Assembly: GCA_030688615.1 (NCBI GenBank)
Contig: JAUYIZ010000050.1
Coordinates: 1-35,666 of the forward strand
Source of the DNA: Desulfobacterales bacterium
GTDB lineage: Bacteria > Desulfobacterota > Desulfobacteria > Desulfobacterales > JAUYIZ01
DNA length: 35,666 nt
Reading direction: 5' to 3'
The number at the start of each line of letters is the position of its first letter. Positions within the stretch are counted from its first letter, which is position 1. Below the pieces are notes generated by a model, which was given only the letters and a program-made list of their open reading frames with translations, searched no databases and was not told the DNA's origin. Positions 1 through 8,752 of this stretch are shown here, piece by piece. A program made the translations under genes and the position numbers.

Positions 1-2
1 TT

Positions 3-386
3 GAGCAAGCCGAAGCTAATAATGTAGATGCCCTATATAACTTAGCTGATATGTATAGATATGGACTAGTTGTAGAAAAAGATTTGGGAAAAGCGTTGCG
101 TCCCAAAGAGGTTGCCGACTACCTGGGTGTTGACGATAAAACCATTATCAAATACTATAAGGAATTAGGTGGAATGCGCTTGGGTAGCCGATACATTTTT
201 TTTGAAAGGAGAATTATCGATGCCATACAAAAAAGGACAACAGTGGATAGCCCAGGTGCGGAAGGATGGACAACGGCTGAACAAAGTGTTCCAGACCAAG
301 AAGGAGGCAAAGGACTGGGAAGCCGAAATGAAGCGAAAGCCAGTAAACGAGTGGAGCGAGAAGACCGACATGACATGCTTGATTGA
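3..386 (+). CDS. HTH (excisionase-like) protein with a Sel1-like N-terminal stretch, cut by the window edge
   Basis: The frame is open from base 3, with a possible ATG at 51. The codons before about base 104 read like one Sel1 repeat (DALYNLADMYRYG, then VEKDLGKAL). From base 105 the reading becomes a typical helix-turn-helix of the excisionase/MerR class (RPKEVADYLGVDDKTI, then GSRYIFFE). Such small HTH proteins usually precede phage-type integrases and act in excision or control of the integrase. The frame then runs 167 bases into the integrase gene, so its last 55 residues are probably a poorly constrained tail. A Sel1 repeat spliced directly to this HTH is not an arrangement I recognise. 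It may be a recombination scar in which the normal short leader of the HTH gene was replaced. The HTH call is firm; the true start and the status of the chimera are uncertain. Confidence 0.6.
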   Translation, partial: EQAEANNVDALYNLADMYRYGLVVEKDLGKALRPKEVADYLGVDDKTIIKYYKELGGMRLGSRYIFFERRIIDAIQKRTTVDSPGAEGWTTAEQSVPDQEGGKGLGSRNEAKASKRVEREDRHDMLD

Positions 387-1317
387 CTGGGCGGAAGCAT
401 ACATGGATACTGTAAAGGTGCGGTTTTCAGACGAAACTTACACAGAAAAACGGACGATGTTCAAACACTTTTTCAAGGTAATCGACCCTGAAACACCAGT
501 AAGCAAACTGACGCCTGCCATGGTAATGGATCATATCGTTAAGCAAAGCCAGGAGCGGGGTGGAAACTGCGCCAACAAAGACCGTAAGAACCTTGTGGCT
601 GGATGGAACTGGGGTATGAAGTATCTTACCCCAGTATTGCCCGCTCCAAATCCGTGTCTTGTGGAAAAAATGCCAGAGAAACGGTATCCGAGATATGTGC
701 CGTCAGAGCAGGATTTCTGGAAGGTTTATAAAGTTGCCGAAGGTCAGGACAAGTTGATGTTGTCAGCGTTTCTTCATCTTGGCGCTCGGCGGGGTGAAAT
801 CTTCCGCATGAAATGGGATGATGTGGATTTCCCCAGTAGCAGGGTAAGGTTATGGACGAAAAAGAGGACGGACGGAACCCTTGAATTCGATTGGCTTCCT
901 ATAACCCAGGAGTTGAGGAAGATGCTTTTAGGGTGGTGGGAGAGCCGACCTGTTAAAGAAAGCCCGTTCGTGTTCGTTTGCCTTAATGAGGGAAACTTTT
1001 GTCAACCGCACTACGGTAAGCCATTTACCTCCCGCCAACACTTTATGGAAAAACTGTGCGAAAAGGCGGGGGTCAAACCGTTCGGCTTCCACGGTATCCG
1101 TCATCTGACCGCGTCAACCCTTTACAAACTGGGCTACGAAGTGGCGGTTATTCAGATCGTATTGCGTCATCAAAGCCCCAGCACAACGGAGAGGTATTTA
1201 CGGCGCATTGGTCTGGAGCGTGTTCGGGATGCTTTGGAGAACATTGCCGAGGCGGAGGAAGCCGAAGTTATTGCCATCAGCGAAATGGCTAAAAAGAGAA
1301 ACGGAAATGTCATCTAA
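220..1317 (+). CDS. Tyrosine recombinase / phage-type integrase
   Basis: This 365-residue site-specific recombinase should catalyse integration and excision of the element it borders. The start chosen is ATG 220, because AAAGGAG lies 8 bases upstream; a longer in-frame reading from 169 lacks such a site. An N-terminal AP2-like strand region (QWIAQVRKDGQR) leads to a SAM-like core-binding domain at about residues 60-150 and the catalytic domain from about 165. The catalytic set is visible: R190 (GARRGE), H291 and R294 (HGIRH), H317 (LRHQS) and nucleophile Y326 (TERYL). The gene ends 74 bases from the 3' end of the tRNA-Glu gene, the classic layout for an integrase that targets a tRNA 3' end. 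It appears intact and of normal length. Confidence 0.93.
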   Translation: MPYKKGQQWIAQVRKDGQRLNKVFQTKKEAKDWEAEMKRKPVNEWSEKTDMTCLIDWAEAYMDTVKVRFSDETYTEKRTMFKHFFKVIDPETPVSKLTPAMVMDHIVKQSQERGGNCANKDRKNLVAGWNWGMKYLTPVLPAPNPCLVEKMPEKRYPRYVPSEQDFWKVYKVAEGQDKLMLSAFLHLGARRGEIFRMKWDDVDFPSSRVRLWTKKRTDGTLEFDWLPITQELRKMLLGWWESRPVKESPFVFVCLNEGNFCQPHYGKPFTSRQHFMEKLCEKAGVKPFGFHGIRHLTASTLYKLGYEVAVIQIVLRHQSPSTTERYLRRIGLERVRDALENIAEAEEAEVIAISEMAKKRNGNVI

Positions 1318-1359
1318 AAAGAAAAAGCCGTCTGGGGAGCCGTCAACTCCCCAAGCGGC
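1316..1359 (-). terminator. Rho-independent terminator reading leftward
   Basis: The hairpin arms at 1327-1339 and 1347-1359 (GCCGTCTGGGGAG and CTCCCCAAGCGGC) pair with a 7-base loop. On the minus strand the stem is followed by TTTTTCTTTTT. It would stop transcripts coming from the tRNA-Glu gene before they run into the integrase from behind. Confidence 0.7.
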
Positions 1360-1391
1360 AAATACTGAAAACCATAACATATTAATTTTAA

Positions 1392-1425
1392 TGGTGATCC
1401 CACCGGGACTCGAACCCGGGTTACC
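1392..1425. other. Probable attachment site (tRNA-Glu 3' end)
   Basis: Integrases next to a tRNA usually recombine within the T-arm and acceptor end of that tRNA and leave a direct repeat of it at the far end of the element. Here the candidate core is the tRNA 3' part. The second copy would lie to the left of this window, so the site is inferred from layout only. Confidence 0.4.
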
Positions 1426-1467
1426 GGCGTGAGAGGCCGGCGTCCTAGACCACTAGACGATGGGACC
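1392..1467 (-). tRNA. tRNA-Glu (anticodon CTC)
   Basis: The minus strand folds as a complete tRNA of 76 bases including an encoded CCA. The acceptor arms GGTCCCA and TGGGATC pair with one G-T pair. The D-arm and variable region follow the bacterial tRNA-Glu pattern, the anticodon stem is GCCGGC/GCCGGT-like, and the loop is CTCTCAC with anticodon CTC at 1431-1433. The T-arm contains GGTTCGAGTCC. Its 3' end faces the integrase gene, so it probably served as the attachment target. Confidence 0.95.
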
Positions 1468-1557
1468 GGTGGGTCAAAAAAGCAGAACTGGACGATATAA
1501 AAAGACGGGGGAAATGTCAAACCTTATTTTTCCGGCTACCCGGCCCGGAACGCAGGG

Positions 1558-1869
1558 TCAAACCGATGGCGGGGGATTGGCTTCGGGGCCGGACCTCCCG
1601 GGCTCCCTTTTCTTTCCTTTTCTGAATCCGAATACCAGATAAATCAACCACCCGATAAAGGGGATAAAGGCAATGATCCCCCAGAGTGCCTTGATGCCCA
1701 AGGAACCGAAATCCTTGCGTGCGACATCGAGGATGGCCAGACTGGTCAATACATAAAAGACCATTCCGATGACGATCCATCTTATAACCAGCGCCGTATC
1801 CAAATCTGTCCTGCCAAAAGATCGGTTGTCTTTGATTGAGAAGATACCTTGATTGACCCTAAATGGCAT
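1558..1869 (-). CDS. Small membrane protein of the PLDc_N type
   Basis: The 103-residue protein has two hydrophobic helices, about residues 29-47 and 60-83. The second carries the motif KALWGIIAFIPFIGWLIY, typical of the PLDc_N domain found at the N-terminus of cardiolipin synthases and as a stand-alone membrane protein of unknown role. A basic, Pro-rich tail follows. No clear ribosome binding site precedes the first ATG, so a start at an inner Met is possible. It is transcribed away from radA and has no obvious partner. Confidence 0.7.
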   Translation of the reverse strand: MPFRVNQGIFSIKDNRSFGRTDLDTALVIRWIVIGMVFYVLTSLAILDVARKDFGSLGIKALWGIIAFIPFIGWLIYLVFGFRKGKKREPGRSGPEANPPPSV

Positions 1870-1915
1870 GATATGAATAATAAAGTCAAGCAGTGTGAGA
1901 GGAAGATGGGAGAAT

Positions 1916-3286
1916 ATGGCAGGAAAAATTTCAAAAACAACTTTCAGCTGCCAGGCCTGCGGTTACCAAACGCCCAAATGGATGGGCAAATGCCCGGACT
2001 GCGGCCAGTGGGAAACCTTGGTGGAAGAGGTTCAAACGGGCAGGGCCCCATTTGGTCAGGTCAGCGGTTTTTCTTCCGACAAGCAGGAACCGGTGCCCAT
2101 TGATTCCGTTCAATTCGAAAATGAAGGGCGCATGGAAACCGGCATCCGGGAATTTGACCGGGTCCTGGGGGGAGGACTGGTTCCCGGGTCCATGGTCCTG
2201 ATCGGGGGAGATCCGGGAATCGGCAAATCGACCCTCATGCTGCAGGCCCTTTACGGGCTCGCGAAAAACCAAACCACGGTCCTGTATGTGTCCGGCGAAG
2301 AATCTGTAAGGCAAATTGCCATGCGAAGCCGGCGCCTTAATGCCATGTCGCCGAATTTATGGGCCGTTTCTGAAATAGATCTTGACATCATCCTCTCCCT
2401 GGTGCAATCCAAAAAGCCGGATGTTCTGGTCATCGATTCGATCCAGACCGTTTACAGCGGCGATTTGACGTCCACGCCCGGCAGCGTGAGCCAGGTCAGG
2501 GAATCGACGCTGAAGTTGATGCTGATGGCCAAAAAAACGGGCATCCCGACCCTGCTCGTCGGCCATGTCACCAAGGACGGCGCCATAGCCGGCCCGCGGC
2601 TCTTAGAGCATATGGTGGACACGGTCCTTTATTTTGAAGGCGACCGGAATCATATTTTCAGGATTCTCCGGGCCGTAAAAAACAGATTCGGCTCCACCAA
2701 TGAAATCGGTGTGTTTGAAATGGGAGAAAAAGGGCTGGAGGAAATCGCCAACCCTTCGGCGTTATTCTTATCCGAACGTCCGGCCAATGCGCCGGGCTCG
2801 GTCGTCACCGCCTCCATGGAAGGGACCCGGCCCATTCTGGTCGAGCTTCAGGCTCTGGCCGGCACGGAAAGCCTCGGGACTCCCCGCAGAACCATTCTGG
2901 GCCTTGACTACAACCGGGTGTCGCTGCTGGTGGCGGTTATGGAAAAAAAACTGGGTATGCAAATGATGCGTCACGATATTTTCATGAATGTTGCCGGGGG
3001 GGCAAAAGTGGATGAACCGGCAGTGGACCTGGGAATCGTTTCGGCCATCGCCTCAAGTTTTTTAGACCGCGCCGTTCCGGACGGCACCGTCGTCATGGGT
3101 GAAGTAGGGCTGACCGGAGAGGTCCGGGCCATCAGCCATATTGACACCCGCATGACAGAGACGATAAAAATGGGTTTTACGAAATGTTTTGTCCCCGAAA
3201 CCAACTTAAAACGCATGCCGCGCAATAACGATATCGAAGTTATCGGAATTTCAACCGTGTCCGATGCCATGGAACTGCTTTTTTAA
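1916..3286 (+). CDS. radA: DNA repair protein RadA (Sms)
   Basis: RadA is a RecA-like ATPase and branch-migration helicase that processes recombination intermediates. The chosen start, ATG 1916, follows GGGAG and gives 456 residues, the usual family length; an upstream GTG at 1895 is less likely. A zinc finger is formed by C12, C15, C26 and C29. Walker A (GGDPGIGKST) lies at about residues 97-106, and the RadA-specific KNRFG motif at 255-259. The last third is the Lon-protease-like domain, which lacks protease activity in this family. The rlmE gene follows after 4 bases, so the two are probably cotranscribed. Confidence 0.97.
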   Translation: MAGKISKTTFSCQACGYQTPKWMGKCPDCGQWETLVEEVQTGRAPFGQVSGFSSDKQEPVPIDSVQFENEGRMETGIREFDRVLGGGLVPGSMVLIGGDPGIGKSTLMLQALYGLAKNQTTVLYVSGEESVRQIAMRSRRLNAMSPNLWAVSEIDLDIILSLVQSKKPDVLVIDSIQTVYSGDLTSTPGSVSQVRESTLKLMLMAKKTGIPTLLVGHVTKDGAIAGPRLLEHMVDTVLYFEGDRNHIFRILRAVKNRFGSTNEIGVFEMGEKGLEEIANPSALFLSERPANAPGSVVTASMEGTRPILVELQALAGTESLGTPRRTILGLDYNRVSLLVAVMEKKLGMQMMRHDIFMNVAGGAKVDEPAVDLGIVSAIASSFLDRAVPDGTVVMGEVGLTGEVRAISHIDTRMTETIKMGFTKCFVPETNLKRMPRNNDIEVIGISTVSDAMELLF

Positions 3287-3290
3287 GTGC

Positions 3291-3893
3291 ATGAAACGGC
3301 CCACACAAAAGCCCGCCAAATGGGCTGACCATTATACGCGCAAAGCGCAAAAAGAACATTATCCGGCCAGGTCCGTTTACAAGCTCAAAGAGATACAGCA
3401 TCGACACGCCCTCATTCAAAAGGGTCACAAAGTGCTTGACCTCGGTTGTGCGCCGGGTTCCTGGACCCTTTATGCCGCAGAGCTTACCGGCCCTTCAGGA
3501 CAGGTTGTCGGCGTCGATCTGAAACCCCTATCCATCCCCGTGCCGTCCCATGTTCAAATTATTACCGGTGACATCCTGTCTCTTGATAAAATACTTCTGG
3601 AATCGATCGGAAAGGAGTATAATGCCGTCCTCAGCGACATGGCGCCGGACACAACCGGAAACAGGATAGTGGATTCCACGAGGTCTTTTCATCTTTGCCA
3701 GGCCGCCCTGTCCATTGCACAAAATTTTCTGCTTCCGGGCGGAGGGTTTATTTGCAAGATTTTCCAAGGGGACGGCTTTAAAAGTTTTTGTGAAGATGTG
3801 GCCTCGGTTTATCACAACTATAAAATATTTAAGCCACAAAGCAGCCGCAAGGCCAGCAGTGAAATTTATATAATTGGAAAAGGAAAGAAATAG
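3291..3893 (+). CDS. rlmE: 23S rRNA (uridine-2'-O-)-methyltransferase RlmE
   Basis: This 200-residue FtsJ/RrmJ-type enzyme methylates the 2'-OH of a uridine in the 23S rRNA A-loop using S-adenosylmethionine. The SAM-binding loop LDLGCAPGSW is at residues 49-58. The catalytic K-D-K-E tetrad fits K31 (SVYKL), D116 (SDMAPD), K156 (CKIFQG) and E191 (SSEIY). I chose ATG 3291, just after the radA stop, because the earlier in-frame ATG at 3264 lies inside radA and adds non-family residues. It forms a compact run with radA and the following yebC-family gene. Confidence 0.95.
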   Translation: MKRPTQKPAKWADHYTRKAQKEHYPARSVYKLKEIQHRHALIQKGHKVLDLGCAPGSWTLYAAELTGPSGQVVGVDLKPLSIPVPSHVQIITGDILSLDKILLESIGKEYNAVLSDMAPDTTGNRIVDSTRSFHLCQAALSIAQNFLLPGGGFICKIFQGDGFKSFCEDVASVYHNYKIFKPQSSRKASSEIYIIGKGKK

Positions 3894-3902
3894 GAGGAAC
3901 TT

Positions 3903-4649
3903 ATGTCAGGGCATAGCAAATGGTCTAGCATAAAACATAAAAAAGGTGCCGCGGATGCCAAACGCGGCAGGATATTTACCAGGCTCATCAAAGAAATTAC
4001 CATGGCCGCCCGCCTGGGAGGCGGCGATCCGGCCGCAAACCCAAGGCTGCGAACCGCCATCCAGGCGGCTAAAAGCGAAAACATGCCCAAAGATAATATT
4101 GAACGGGCAATTAAAAAGGGCACCGGCGAACTTGCGGGCGTCAGTTACGAAGAGTCGATGTATGAAGGTTACGGCCCGGGTGGAGCTGCCGTGCTCATCG
4201 AATCGTTAACGGACAACAAAAACAGGGCTGTGGCGGATATCCGCCACATTTTCAACAAACTCGGCGGCAACCTGGGTGAAAACGGCTGCGTTTCGTGGAT
4301 GTTCAGCAACAAAGGGTATATTGCCGTGGACAAAGACGCAGCCGATGAGGAGACCCTGATGGAAATCGGCCTGGAAGCCGGGGCCGAAGATATTCAGGCC
4401 GATGGCTCAATATTTGAAATCGTCACGGCCGTACAGGATTTTGAGACGGTAAAAAAAGCCATGGAAAAGGCATCCATTCCTTATACGGTCGCAGAGACCA
4501 CCATGCTTCCCAAAACCACCATCAACCTGATCGGCAAGGAAGCCGAGCAGATGATGACCTTAATGGAATACCTTGAAGACTGCGAAGATGTGCAAAAAGT
4601 TTACACCAATGCCGACATTGACGATACGGTGATCGACAAAATGGCCTGA
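3903..4649 (+). CDS. yebC: YebC/PmpR-family protein
   Basis: The 248-residue protein begins with the family signature [20 protein letters not shown] and keeps a full-length three-domain YebC fold. An AGGAGG site lies 5 bases before ATG. Members are described as DNA-binding regulators (PmpR, often beside ruvC) and, more recently, as translation factors that relieve ribosome stalling; the sequence does not decide between these roles. It ends convergently with lolA. Confidence 0.95.
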   Translation: MSGHSKWSSIKHKKGAADAKRGRIFTRLIKEITMAARLGGGDPAANPRLRTAIQAAKSENMPKDNIERAIKKGTGELAGVSYEESMYEGYGPGGAAVLIESLTDNKNRAVADIRHIFNKLGGNLGENGCVSWMFSNKGYIAVDKDAADEETLMEIGLEAGAEDIQADGSIFEIVTAVQDFETVKKAMEKASIPYTVAETTMLPKTTINLIGKEAEQMMTLMEYLEDCEDVQKVYTNADIDDTVIDKMA

Positions 4650-4664
4650 CCGGAGATGCTCCGG
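4650..4664. terminator. Short hairpin between convergent genes
   Basis: CCGGAG and CTCCGG form a 6-base stem with a 3-base loop in the 19-base gap between the yebC-family gene and lolA. No T-run follows, so its action as a terminator is doubtful. Confidence 0.3.
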
Positions 4665-4668
4665 CAGC

Positions 4669-5361
4669 TTATGGGTCCAACTTGAGAATATCCGTATTTT
4701 CGGGGGGGGTAAAGGTGAAAAAGGAATCTTCCATTTTCGCATTGTACTGAAAGTCACTGAGCATGATGCGGGTTTCATCTCCGTATGTATTGTAGGTGTT
4801 GATTTGAATGATATCACTGGTGGCTTTGGATATGGACAGCTGTAAATAGGAAAAATCCATGGTTTTGTTTAACGGAAAAAGTTTTAAAATATAGGAGGTT
4901 TCTTTCTCTGCGGTTAACAGTATATTGAAATTTTTTCGAATTTGTTTGATATCCGAAAGAAACCCCGCCCCCTTGCCGTCTTTAAAAAATGAAGGCGCAT
5001 TTCCGATCATCACCTGCCGGTCTTCCGGCTTGAAAATCCACAGCGTTTTGCCATCCGTGATGATGATCTGTCTTTCCGGGGATTCATATTCCCACCGGAG
5101 TCTGTCCGGCCGTTTGACATATACTTTTCCCGCAGCCGAATCGGTAATCTCCATGGCTTTTAAGGTGGACTCCTGAAAGAAGGCTGCCGAGAAACTTGAA
5201 GCCGAGTATCTTGTTTCGATTTTTTCAATAATTTCTTTGAGCAACGCGGCAGGGACATTGGATTGCAGGCTTTCTGCCACCAGCCCTTGCTCACCAAAAA
5301 CCGCTGAAACCGATAAAATCAAGATCAGGCAGCCGATCAATATAACAGATTTAAATTTCAA
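4669..5361 (-). CDS. lolA: LolA-family outer-membrane lipoprotein carrier
   Basis: The 230-residue protein has a signal peptide (basic start, hydrophobic core to about residue 23), as expected for a periplasmic chaperone that ferries lipoproteins from the inner to the outer membrane. Family patterns include KPDRLRWEYESPERQIIITD, followed by GKTLWIF, and a C-terminal FTFTPPENTDIL region. Its ATG overlaps the stop of the response regulator by 4 bases, so it is translationally coupled to a two-component system. This suggests envelope-stress control, though that is inference. Confidence 0.88.
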   Translation of the reverse strand: MKFKSVILIGCLILILSVSAVFGEQGLVAESLQSNVPAALLKEIIEKIETRYSASSFSAAFFQESTLKAMEITDSAAGKVYVKRPDRLRWEYESPERQIIITDGKTLWIFKPEDRQVMIGNAPSFFKDGKGAGFLSDIKQIRKNFNILLTAEKETSYILKLFPLNKTMDFSYLQLSISKATSDIIQINTYNTYGDETRIMLSDFQYNAKMEDSFFTFTPPENTDILKLDP

Positions 5362-6731
5362 ATTTTCATTTCTCCGTATGATTTTAGTTTTTTATGCAGC
5401 GTTTTTCTGGTGATTCCCAGTTTGCGCGCGGTCTCGCTCTTGTTGCCGCCGGCAAATTTGAGCGTTTTTAAAATGATAATTTTTTCAACTTCATCCAGCG
5501 GCATATCCGCACCGCTTATCTCCAGAGCCGCAAAAGGTTCATCCGCTCCATCCACCGGGTGTTGCGTAATCAGCAAATCTGCTATATCCAGGTATTCCGA
5601 CCGGGACAGCACCACCCCCCTTTCGATGGCATTCATGAGTTCCCGAACATTTCCCGGCCAATCGTACCGGATCAGATAGTCCATTGCCCGGGGTGTCAGT
5701 CCTTTAATTTGTTTGCTGTTTTGTTCTGAAAACATTGTGACGAACCTCTGGGTCAGCAAAGGGATATCCTCCCGCCTCATCCGCAAGGGCGCAAGGTCCA
5801 GGCGGACGACATTCAAGCGGTAGTACAGATCCTCACGAAATGTCCTGTCCTGCAACATGGCTTCAAGGTCCCTGTTGGTCGCCACGATGAGCCGGACATC
5901 CACCTTAATGACATCCTCCCCGCCGACGCGGCTGATTTCTCTTTCCTGCAGAACGCGCAAGAGCTTTACCTGCATGGTCAGTGGCATTTCGCTGACCTCG
6001 TCTAAAAAAAGGCTTCCATGCTGGGCCTGCAAAAAGCGTCCCTCCTTGCGCCGGTCGGCACCGGTGAAAGCGCCCTTTTCATGACCAAAAAGTTCAGACT
6101 CCAGCAGTGTCTCGGTGATGGCGGCACAATTTATTTTAACAAAGGGGCCGTTTTTCCTCGAGCTGTTGAAGTGAATGGCCCCGGCTATCAACTCCTTGCC
6201 GGTTCCCGATTCTCCCGTGATGAGCACGGTTGCTTCCGATGGCGCCACCTGGGCCACGGTTTCCAATAGCCTCATCATGACCGGACTGCGGCCGATGATT
6301 TTCCGCTGGTCAAAATGCTCGCCTATATTTTCCTTCAGAAGCCGGTTTTCCTCTTTCAGCCGGACATGTTCCATCGCCCGTTCGATGGTCAGCCGGGCCC
6401 TGTCAAAATCAAGGGGTTTGGTCAAATAATCATACGCCCCTTTTTTCAGGGCTTCTATGGCGGTCGCAACAGACGAATAGGCCGTCATGATAATTACCGG
6501 AATGGCCGGATTGAAGGATTTAATTTGTTCGAGCGCTTCAAGCCCGGAGACCTTTAACATGCGCACATCCATCAAAACCAGGTCATACGGCCCCTGCTTT
6601 ACCTTCTCAACGGCCACAGACCCGTCATCTGCTTCGGTCACGTCATAGCCCCATCCACCCATGAGAGTTTTCAGCATCGTGCGATGGGAATGATCATCAT
6701 CCACCACCAGAACGGTGTTTTTTTCTTTCAT
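5358..6731 (-). CDS. Sigma-54-dependent response regulator (NtrC/ZraR type)
   Basis: This 457-residue activator has a receiver domain at residues 5-118 with phosphoacceptor D55, followed by an AAA+ domain with Walker A (GESGTGKE) at 173-180. The sigma-54 contact loop GAFTGA is at 220-225. A Fis-type helix-turn-helix occupies the last 45 residues (ETARKLGITRKTLHKKL). When phosphorylated it should drive RNA polymerase with sigma-54 at distant promoters. It overlaps the kinase gene upstream and lolA downstream by 4 bases each. Its target genes are not visible in the window. Confidence 0.95.
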   Translation of the reverse strand: MKEKNTVLVVDDDHSHRTMLKTLMGGWGYDVTEADDGSVAVEKVKQGPYDLVLMDVRMLKVSGLEALEQIKSFNPAIPVIIMTAYSSVATAIEALKKGAYDYLTKPLDFDRARLTIERAMEHVRLKEENRLLKENIGEHFDQRKIIGRSPVMMRLLETVAQVAPSEATVLITGESGTGKELIAGAIHFNSSRKNGPFVKINCAAITETLLESELFGHEKGAFTGADRRKEGRFLQAQHGSLFLDEVSEMPLTMQVKLLRVLQEREISRVGGEDVIKVDVRLIVATNRDLEAMLQDRTFREDLYYRLNVVRLDLAPLRMRREDIPLLTQRFVTMFSEQNSKQIKGLTPRAMDYLIRYDWPGNVRELMNAIERGVVLSRSEYLDIADLLITQHPVDGADEPFAALEISGADMPLDEVEKIIILKTLKFAGGNKSETARKLGITRKTLHKKLKSYGEMKI

Positions 6732-8500
6732 ATTTCCTCGCGCTGTCCGGAACAGGGCAATGCCACGGTGATCGTGGCGCCCTGGCCGGACTTGCTGTCC
6801 ACTTTGATCATGCCGCCGTGGGCCTCCACGATGTTGTGCGCAATGGCCAGGCCCAGCCCCGTGCCGGATGCCTTGGTGGTAAAATATGGATCAAAGATAT
6901 GGGCCAGGTCTTTTTCCGCAATTCCGGCGCCGGTGTCTGAAATCCGGATTTCCAGGTGATGCGTCCCGGAGTTTAGTACAAGCTCGACCTCCAGGATTCC
7001 TTCCTTTTCCATGGCTTCGATGGCATTAATATAAAGATTTAACAATACCTGTTTGATTTTATCCGGATCGACAACTACCGGATCTATCCCGGATGAAAGC
7101 CTAGTTTGTACCGCCACACCGGCTTCGGCAGCCCGCCTTTCAATGAGCTTAAGGGAATCTTCGATAAGCGCGGCCATGGATACCGGTTTTTTCGCAACAA
7201 CTACCGGTTTGGCAAACTCCAGCAGCTGCCCCACCACTTTGTTTAACCGGTCGACTTCCTGAATCATAATTTTTGCAATATGCAAATCTTCCGGAATCCG
7301 ATGATACCTTTCCTTGAAATATGTCGCAAACCCTTTTATCGAGCTTAAAGGATTTCGGATTTCATGGGCGACTCCGGCGGCCAGTTTCCCCACCGTTGCC
7401 AGGCGTTGACTGCGGGCGATTTCCTTTTTTAATATTTTCACCTCGCTCAGATCCTTAAAAATCAGCACATAGCCCAAAAACTTATGGTTTTCATCCTCAA
7501 GCAGGGTTGCGCTGACTTCCAGGGGTATCATCACGCCGTCTTTCCCCGGGCATTCGACCTCTCTTTCCAGAATATCCGGCTGAAGCTCCAGGGCATCGAT
7601 CTGCTTGCACAGTTCATCCGGGATCGTTGACCTAATATCCCTGCCCATGGCTTCATGGACGGAAAGCCCGAGAACCGAGCCGGCGACCTGGTTGAAAGAA
7701 ACTATATTCTTGCCGGTGTCAATGGCAATGAGGCCGATGGGCATATGCTCCACCAGGTTATCGGAGAAGGCCTTGATCCTGGACAGGGAGGCTTTGGTTG
7801 CGCGATAGCTCTGGGCGAAAAAAAGCAGAATCACTCCGGCAAACCCCACGAGCAAGAGGATCAGCCCCATGATCACCGTATGCTTCGCGTCTGATTTTCT
7901 ATCCGCTTCAATTGAGTTCATATCCAGACCGACAAAAATAATCAGATCGCTGGATAAAACATCGTTTCGGTCCTCCATTTGCAGTTCAAACCACCTGTGG
8001 AGCATCATGCGGCCCCGCCCCATCCCCATGGGCTCCCTGGCAGGGGAAAATTTTCGAAAAACCTCAAAAATTTTATCCCCGTTGGTCTCGGTCAGCAGGC
8101 GCCAGTTGACTTCACGCGATTCGGCTATGGTTTTAAAATCCAGTCCCGTCCCGTGCAGCTGTGATATCTGCAGGGGGTCATTATGCGCTAGAATCTTGCC
8201 TGTAGTATCGGTTACAAGCAGATAGACGATATCCGGTTGCTGGGCTGTTTCGGTCAGAAGCCTTTGCAGACGAAATCCCCTGCTGTGCATCTCCATCATT
8301 CCCGTGCGCGTGCCGGCCTCAAAAGATCTGATCAGAGCGGCGCCTTTCTCTATCAGCAGACGGGTGCCCTGCTGCTCCTGCCGTTTGATATTTTCCGCCG
8401 TTATAAAAATAAATATTGGCAGTAAAATGGCTACGGCACCTATAAATACCCACGGTGGGATGCCGATCCAGAACCTGCTGTCTTTTATCTTGTCTAACAT
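6728..8500 (-). CDS. Membrane sensor histidine kinase with PAS domain
   Basis: The 590-residue kinase starts with a transmembrane helix (about residues 17-35). A periplasmic sensor of roughly 170 residues follows, then a second helix (about 208-228). Next come a PAS domain (about 245-360), a HisKA domain with H379 in VAHEIRNPLSS, and an HATPase domain ending near residue 585 (N box LYINAIEAM, G boxes DTGAGI and GTGLGLAI). The arrangement resembles ZraS/HydH, which pairs with ZraR-like regulators, matching its neighbour. A possible promoter (TTGAAA, 17 bases, GATACT) lies close to the ATG, and no strong ribosome binding site is seen. Confidence 0.94.
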   Translation of the reverse strand: MLDKIKDSRFWIGIPPWVFIGAVAILLPIFIFITAENIKRQEQQGTRLLIEKGAALIRSFEAGTRTGMMEMHSRGFRLQRLLTETAQQPDIVYLLVTDTTGKILAHNDPLQISQLHGTGLDFKTIAESREVNWRLLTETNGDKIFEVFRKFSPAREPMGMGRGRMMLHRWFELQMEDRNDVLSSDLIIFVGLDMNSIEADRKSDAKHTVIMGLILLLVGFAGVILLFFAQSYRATKASLSRIKAFSDNLVEHMPIGLIAIDTGKNIVSFNQVAGSVLGLSVHEAMGRDIRSTIPDELCKQIDALELQPDILEREVECPGKDGVMIPLEVSATLLEDENHKFLGYVLIFKDLSEVKILKKEIARSQRLATVGKLAAGVAHEIRNPLSSIKGFATYFKERYHRIPEDLHIAKIMIQEVDRLNKVVGQLLEFAKPVVVAKKPVSMAALIEDSLKLIERRAAEAGVAVQTRLSSGIDPVVVDPDKIKQVLLNLYINAIEAMEKEGILEVELVLNSGTHHLEIRISDTGAGIAEKDLAHIFDPYFTTKASGTGLGLAIAHNIVEAHGGMIKVDSKSGQGATITVALPCSGQREEI

Positions 8501-8549
8501 AGGCTGTTAAGTATCCACCATAAGCAATGTGGTTTCAAGAACTATCTAT

Positions 8550-8688
8550 TTTCCATCCATAAATGGCCCTTTTCCGCAATCTCGACGTCAACCTTCGGAA
8601 TCGCTTGTGCGACGTACCTTCGTACGTCTCCGCGCAATTCCTTGATTTCCTTGACCTTGCGAAAAATTGCTCATTTATGAATTGGAAA
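8550..8688. repeat. 139-base imperfect palindrome (intergenic repeat-like element)
   Basis: The ends are inverted copies. TTTCCATCCATAAATG then CCTTTTCCGCAA on the left matches the reverse complement of the right end, TTTCCAATTCATAAATG then TTTTTCGCAA. Inside, GTCAA pairs with TTGAC and GGAAT with ATTCC, and the tip is a perfect 7-base stem (GACGTAC, CTTC loop, GTACGTC). The whole segment can fold as one long hairpin. It carries no convincing gene and no terminator T-run. The form suggests a REP/MITE-like intergenic element, but only one copy is in this window. Confidence 0.7.
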
Positions 8689-8752
8689 CACCGTCGTGCC
8701 CCAATAAGATTGGTGGATGGGCACTATCTAAGCCCAGGGCGCGGTCGGAAAC

